Part shown: positions 61,298 to 64,000 of the stretch, piece by piece
Position numbering within the stretch: position 1 is the stretch's first letter
Layout of the letters: every line of letters starts with the position of its first letter
Source: Streptomyces sp. NBC_00459
Lineage (GTDB): Bacteria > Actinomycetota > Actinomycetes > Streptomycetales > Streptomycetaceae
Reading direction: 5' to 3'
DNA length: 64,000 nucleotides
NCBI RefSeq assembly: GCF_036013955.1
Contig: NZ_CP107903.1
Coordinates: 1,674,001-1,738,000 of the forward strand
Notes under the pieces: generated by a model
Databases searched by the model: none
Told to the model about the DNA's origin: nothing
What the model saw: only the letters and a program-made list of their open reading frames with translations
Program-made: the position numbers and the translations under genes

Positions 61298-62668
61298 TCA
61301 GAGACGTTCGAAGGAGCGGCGAAGCTCCCAGTCGGTCACCGCGGCGTCGAAGGCGTCGAGTTCGACGCGGGCCATGTTGCGGTAGTGGGCCACCACCTCG
61401 TCGCCGAAGGCGGCCTTGGCGATGGGGCTTTTCTCCCACAGTTCGGCGGCCTCGCGCAGGGTGGTGGGGACGTGTGCGTACTCACCGGCGTACGCGTTGC
61501 CGGTGCACGCCTCGGGCAGCTCCAGCTTCTGCTCGATGCCGTAGAGGCCGGCGGCGACCAGCCCGGCGACGGCGAGGTACGGGTTGACGTCACCACCGGG
61601 CAGCCGGTTCTCGAACCGCATGGACCGGCCGTGGCCGACGATCCGCAGCGCGCAGGTGCGGTTGTCGTAGCCCCAGGCGACGGCGGTCGGCGCGAACGAG
61701 CCGGGCTGGAACCTCTTGTACGAGTTGATGTTGGGCGCGTAGAGGAGCGAGAAGTCCCGGAGCGCGGCGAGCTGCCCGGCGAGGAAGTACCGCATCACCT
61801 CGGACATACCGCCCGGGTCGGCCGCCGTACCGGCCATGACGTTCGTGCCGTCGGCGTCGGCGAGCGAGAGGTGGATGTGGCAGGAGTTGCCCTCGCGCTC
61901 GTTGTACTTGGCCATGAAGGTGAGCGAGACGCCCTCCTGGCTGGCGATCTCCTTGGCCCCGGTCTTGTAGACCGCGTGCTGGTCGCAGGTGACGACGGCG
62001 TCGTCGTACTTGAAGGCGATCTCGTGCTGTCCCGGATTGCACTCGCCCTTGGCGGACTCGACGATCAGCCCGGCGGCCGTCATCTCGTTCCGGATGCGGC
62101 GCAGCAACGGCTCGATGCGGCCGGTGCCGAGGACCGAGTAGTCGATGTTGTACTGGTTGGCCGGGGTCAGCCCGCGGTAGTTGGCGTCCCAGGCCTGCTC
62201 GTAGGTGTCCTTGAAGACGATGAACTCGAGCTCCGTGCCGACCTTCGCGGTGAACCCGTGCTCGGCGAGCCGGTCCAGCTGACGGCGGAGGACCTGGCGG
62301 GGTGCGGCGACGACCGGGGAGCCGTCGTTCCAGGCGAGGTCGGCGACGAGGAACGCCGTACCGGCGTTCCAGGGCAGGCGGCGGAGCGTGGACAGGTCCG
62401 GGTGCATGGCGAAGTCGCCGTATCCCCGCTCCCATGAGGACATCTCGTAGCCGTCGACGGTGTTCATCTCGGTGTCGACGGCGAGGAGGTAGTTGCAGCC
62501 TTCGGTGCCGTGCTCCAGGACGTCGTCGAGGAAGAAGCGGGCGGCGAACCGCTTGCCCTGAAGTCGCCCTTGCATGTCGGGAAAGGCCAGGACGACAGTG
62601 TCGATCTCTCCGCTCGCGACGAGGGCGTGCAGCTCCTCGACGCTCAACGGGGGTGTGCGGTCTGCCAC
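61298..62668 (-). CDS. Glutamine-synthetase-like gamma-glutamyl-amine synthetase (GlnA4 type)
   Basis: ATP-dependent ligase joining glutamate to an amine. The 456 residues carry the GS fold: DMQGRLQGKRF in place of the usual N-terminal loop, metal-binding VGTELEFIVF, CNPGQHEIAFKY, GNSCHIHLSL, and FENRLPGGDVNPYLA. It lacks the adenylylation-type C-terminus of GlnA. In S. coelicolor the enzyme in this position (GlnA4) makes gamma-glutamylethanolamide (from memory). GTG 62668 follows AAGGAG. Neighbouring dehydrogenases and a hydrolase complete such a path. Confidence 0.88.
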   Translation of the reverse strand: MADRTPPLSVEELHALVASGEIDTVVLAFPDMQGRLQGKRFAARFFLDDVLEHGTEGCNYLLAVDTEMNTVDGYEMSSWERGYGDFAMHPDLSTLRRLPWNAGTAFLVADLAWNDGSPVVAAPRQVLRRQLDRLAEHGFTAKVGTELEFIVFKDTYEQAWDANYRGLTPANQYNIDYSVLGTGRIEPLLRRIRNEMTAAGLIVESAKGECNPGQHEIAFKYDDAVVTCDQHAVYKTGAKEIASQEGVSLTFMAKYNEREGNSCHIHLSLADADGTNVMAGTAADPGGMSEVMRYFLAGQLAALRDFSLLYAPNINSYKRFQPGSFAPTAVAWGYDNRTCALRIVGHGRSMRFENRLPGGDVNPYLAVAGLVAAGLYGIEQKLELPEACTGNAYAGEYAHVPTTLREAAELWEKSPIAKAAFGDEVVAHYRNMARVELDAFDAAVTDWELRRSFERL

Positions 62669-62763
62669 GGGAAAGCTCCTTCGGCTTCTGCGCGCTTTTT
62701 CGGCCGGGCCGGAAGCCATAAGGTATTGCGGAGAACCATTGCTTGGGAAGGGGGCACAGCGAG
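62669..62763. promoter_or_regulatory. Divergent control region of the GlnA4-like gene and its regulator
   Basis: A candidate operator reads TGGTTCTCCGCAATACCTTA on the minus strand, an imperfect TGGT-ACC(A) pair like FadR-type GntR sites. TAAGGT nearby (about 62720) could serve as -10 for the regulator gene. Confidence 0.35.
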
Positions 62764-63498
62764 ATGTCGCTGGACGCGGAGGGCGGCTTGGAGGACCGGT
62801 TGACGCCGGTACTGCGGCCCGTGCGGGCGGGCAACGGGTTCGAGGAGGCGCTGGAACAGATCCTCCAGGTCGTACGACTGGGCCTGGTACCGGGCGGTGA
62901 GCGGCTCCCGGCGGAGCGCGAACTCGCGGAGCGGCTCGGGATCAGCCGGGTGACACTGCGCGAGGTGCTGAAGGTGCTCCAGGACCAGGGGCTCGTGGAG
63001 TCGCGGCGCGGCCGGTACGGCGGCACGTTCGTACTCCCCCGGGACGGCGCGGGCGGCGAGGTCGAGTTGCGGCGCCGGATCAGCGCGGTCGACATCGAGG
63101 ACGTTCTTCGCTTCCGGGAGGTGCTGGAGGTGGGTGCGGCGGGCCTGTGCGCGCAGCACGGGCTGTCTCCCGAGCAGACGGCCCGGCTGCGGGAGGCGCT
63201 GGCGCGCACCCAGGACGCGCCGCTGCCGGACTACCGCCGCCTGGACACCCTCCTCCACCTCACGCTGTCCGAGCTGTGCGGCTCACCGACGCTGACCTCG
63301 CAGTACGCGGCGGTACGGGCGACGGTGAACGACCTGCTGGACTGCATCCCGCTGTTGGTACGCAATCTGGAGCACTCGCAGCGGCAGCACGCGGCGCTGG
63401 TGGACGCGGTGCTCGACGGGGACGCTGACGGGGCGCGGGAGATGATGCGGGAGCACTGCTCGGGGACGGCGGCGCTGTTGCGGGGGTTCCTGGCGTGA
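62764..63498 (+). CDS. GntR/FadR-family transcriptional regulator
   Basis: A 244-residue FadR-subfamily regulator. Residues ~28-95 are the winged helix (VPGGERLPAERELAERLGISRVTLREVLKVLQDQGLVE, core ERLGISRVTLREVLKVL). The C-terminal FCD domain has RFREVLEVGAAGL, a metal-like Asp/His set in DTLLHLTLSELCG and QHAALVDAVLDGDADGAREMMREH (core LDGDADGAREMMREH). ATG 62764 is preferred over 62743. Divergent from the GlnA4-like gene, it most likely controls that operon and the hydrolase downstream. Confidence 0.9.
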   Translation: MSLDAEGGLEDRLTPVLRPVRAGNGFEEALEQILQVVRLGLVPGGERLPAERELAERLGISRVTLREVLKVLQDQGLVESRRGRYGGTFVLPRDGAGGEVELRRRISAVDIEDVLRFREVLEVGAAGLCAQHGLSPEQTARLREALARTQDAPLPDYRRLDTLLHLTLSELCGSPTLTSQYAAVRATVNDLLDCIPLLVRNLEHSQRQHAALVDAVLDGDADGAREMMREHCSGTAALLRGFLA

Positions 63499-63499
63499 C

Positions 63500-63526
63500 C
63501 CGGGTGGGACATGGGTTGCCACCCGG
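63500..63526 (+). terminator. Short hairpin between the regulator and the hydrolase gene
   Basis: CCGGGTGG (63500-63507) pairs with CCACCCGG (63519-63526) around an 11-nt loop directly after the regulator stop. Confidence 0.5.
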
Positions 63527-63603
63527 AACGAAGGTCGGCAAAGGTATGGCTGTACGCCATTGAAAGCCGCACCGATTGCCCGCTGGATGCCAGGGAGACC
63601 CTC

Positions 63604-64000
63604 GTGACCACGACCGGACGACGACCGCTCATCGGCGTCAGCACATACCTGGACTCCAGGACGCGCTGGGGTGCGTGGGAGCTGCCCGCGGCGCTGCTGC
63701 CGGCCGGGTATCCGCGGCTCGTGCAGCGGGCCGGGGGCATCGCCGCGATGCTCCCGCCGGACGACCCGGCCCACGCCGCCGCGACGGTCGCCCGGCTCGA
63801 CGGTGTCGTGATCGCGGGCGGTCCCGATGTCGATCCCGCCCGGTACGGCGAGGAACGCGACCCGCGTACGGGCCCGCCCGCCGAGGAGCGGGACGCGTGG
63901 GAACTGGCCCTGATCGAGGCGGCGCTGGCGACCGGCACCCCGTTGCTGGGCATCTGCCGGGGCATGCAGCTGCTGAACGTCGCCCTGGGCGGCACGCTGA
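63604..64000 (+). CDS. Class I glutamine-amidotransferase-like gamma-glutamyl hydrolase (PuuD type), cut by window edge
   Basis: The 132 visible codons open a peptidase C26 / gamma-glutamyl-GABA hydrolase: PLIGVSTYLDSRTRWGAWE, YPRLVQRAGGIAAMLPPDD, GVVIAGGPDVDPARYGEE and the nucleophile elbow LGICRGMQLLNVALGG with the catalytic Cys. GTG 63604 is the likely start. The C-terminal His-Glu lies right of the window. Together with the neighbours it would hydrolyse the oxidised gamma-glutamyl product and return glutamate. Confidence 0.88.
   Translation, partial: MTTTGRRPLIGVSTYLDSRTRWGAWELPAALLPAGYPRLVQRAGGIAAMLPPDDPAHAAATVARLDGVVIAGGPDVDPARYGEERDPRTGPPAEERDAWELALIEAALATGTPLLGICRGMQLLNVALGGTL

Overview
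The window is GC-rich chromosomal DNA from a high-GC actinomycete, almost certainly a Streptomyces. Codons end strongly in G/C, GTG and leaderless starts are common, and the genes include an NsdA-family developmental regulator, a SpoIIE-type phosphatase, an orphan mycosin-like protease and PHO- and ARG-box operators. From memory (not searched), the gene order follows the core-chromosome segment of S. coelicolor around SCO1550-SCO1616. I see no rRNA, tRNA, CRISPR array, prophage or insertion sequence.

Layout. 1-4.6 kb: end of a cobalamin cluster (a BluB-CobT fusion cut by the left edge, and CbiE-CbiT). 4.7-10.7 kb: acetyltransferases, the methionine importer metNIQ with a Cys/Met leader peptide, two small membrane proteins and a sigma-like regulator. 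10.8-16.3 kb: PhoP-type glycerophosphodiesterase, PlsC acyltransferase, a TetR/MFS drug-efflux pair and an aldo/keto reductase. 16.5-30.3 kb: arginine biosynthesis on the minus strand (argG-argH and argCJBD-argR with ARG boxes), split by a plus-strand block. That block holds a duplicated secreted domain protein, a pyridoxamine-oxidase-like protein, an L,D-transpeptidase-like protein and a flavinyl electron-transfer cassette (ferric-reductase-like membrane protein, three-domain FMN_bind protein, ApbE).

30.3-44.6 kb: housekeeping and accessory genes, including a ComB-like phosphatase, a secreted GH51 arabinofuranosidase, a His-less phosphatase homologue, a MocR/EamA pair with overlapping start codons, a secreted GH10-like hydrolase, a 3-hydroxyacyl-CoA dehydrogenase, a NUDIX hydrolase, an NsdA-like regulator and a PP2C phosphatase. 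44.8-53 kb: translation genes (pheS-pheT, a TrmH-type rRNA methylase, infC-rpmI-rplT) with a soluble PAS histidine kinase. 53-59 kb: DUF1844 and SseB proteins, a secreted serine hydrolase, and a mycosin-like protease translationally coupled to a very proline-rich membrane protein. 59.1-64 kb: a gamma-glutamylation route for an amine (SDR, aldehyde dehydrogenase, GlnA4-type synthetase, FadR-type regulator, class I amidotransferase-type hydrolase cut by the right edge).

The points I rate highest are the leaderless Cys/Met leader peptide before metNIQ, the triple-FMN electron-transfer cassette, the BluB-CobT fusion with its ~650-residue tail, the likely AUC start plus upstream terminator of infC, and the coupled protease/proline-rich membrane pair. 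All calls come from reading the sequence; nothing was searched against a database.
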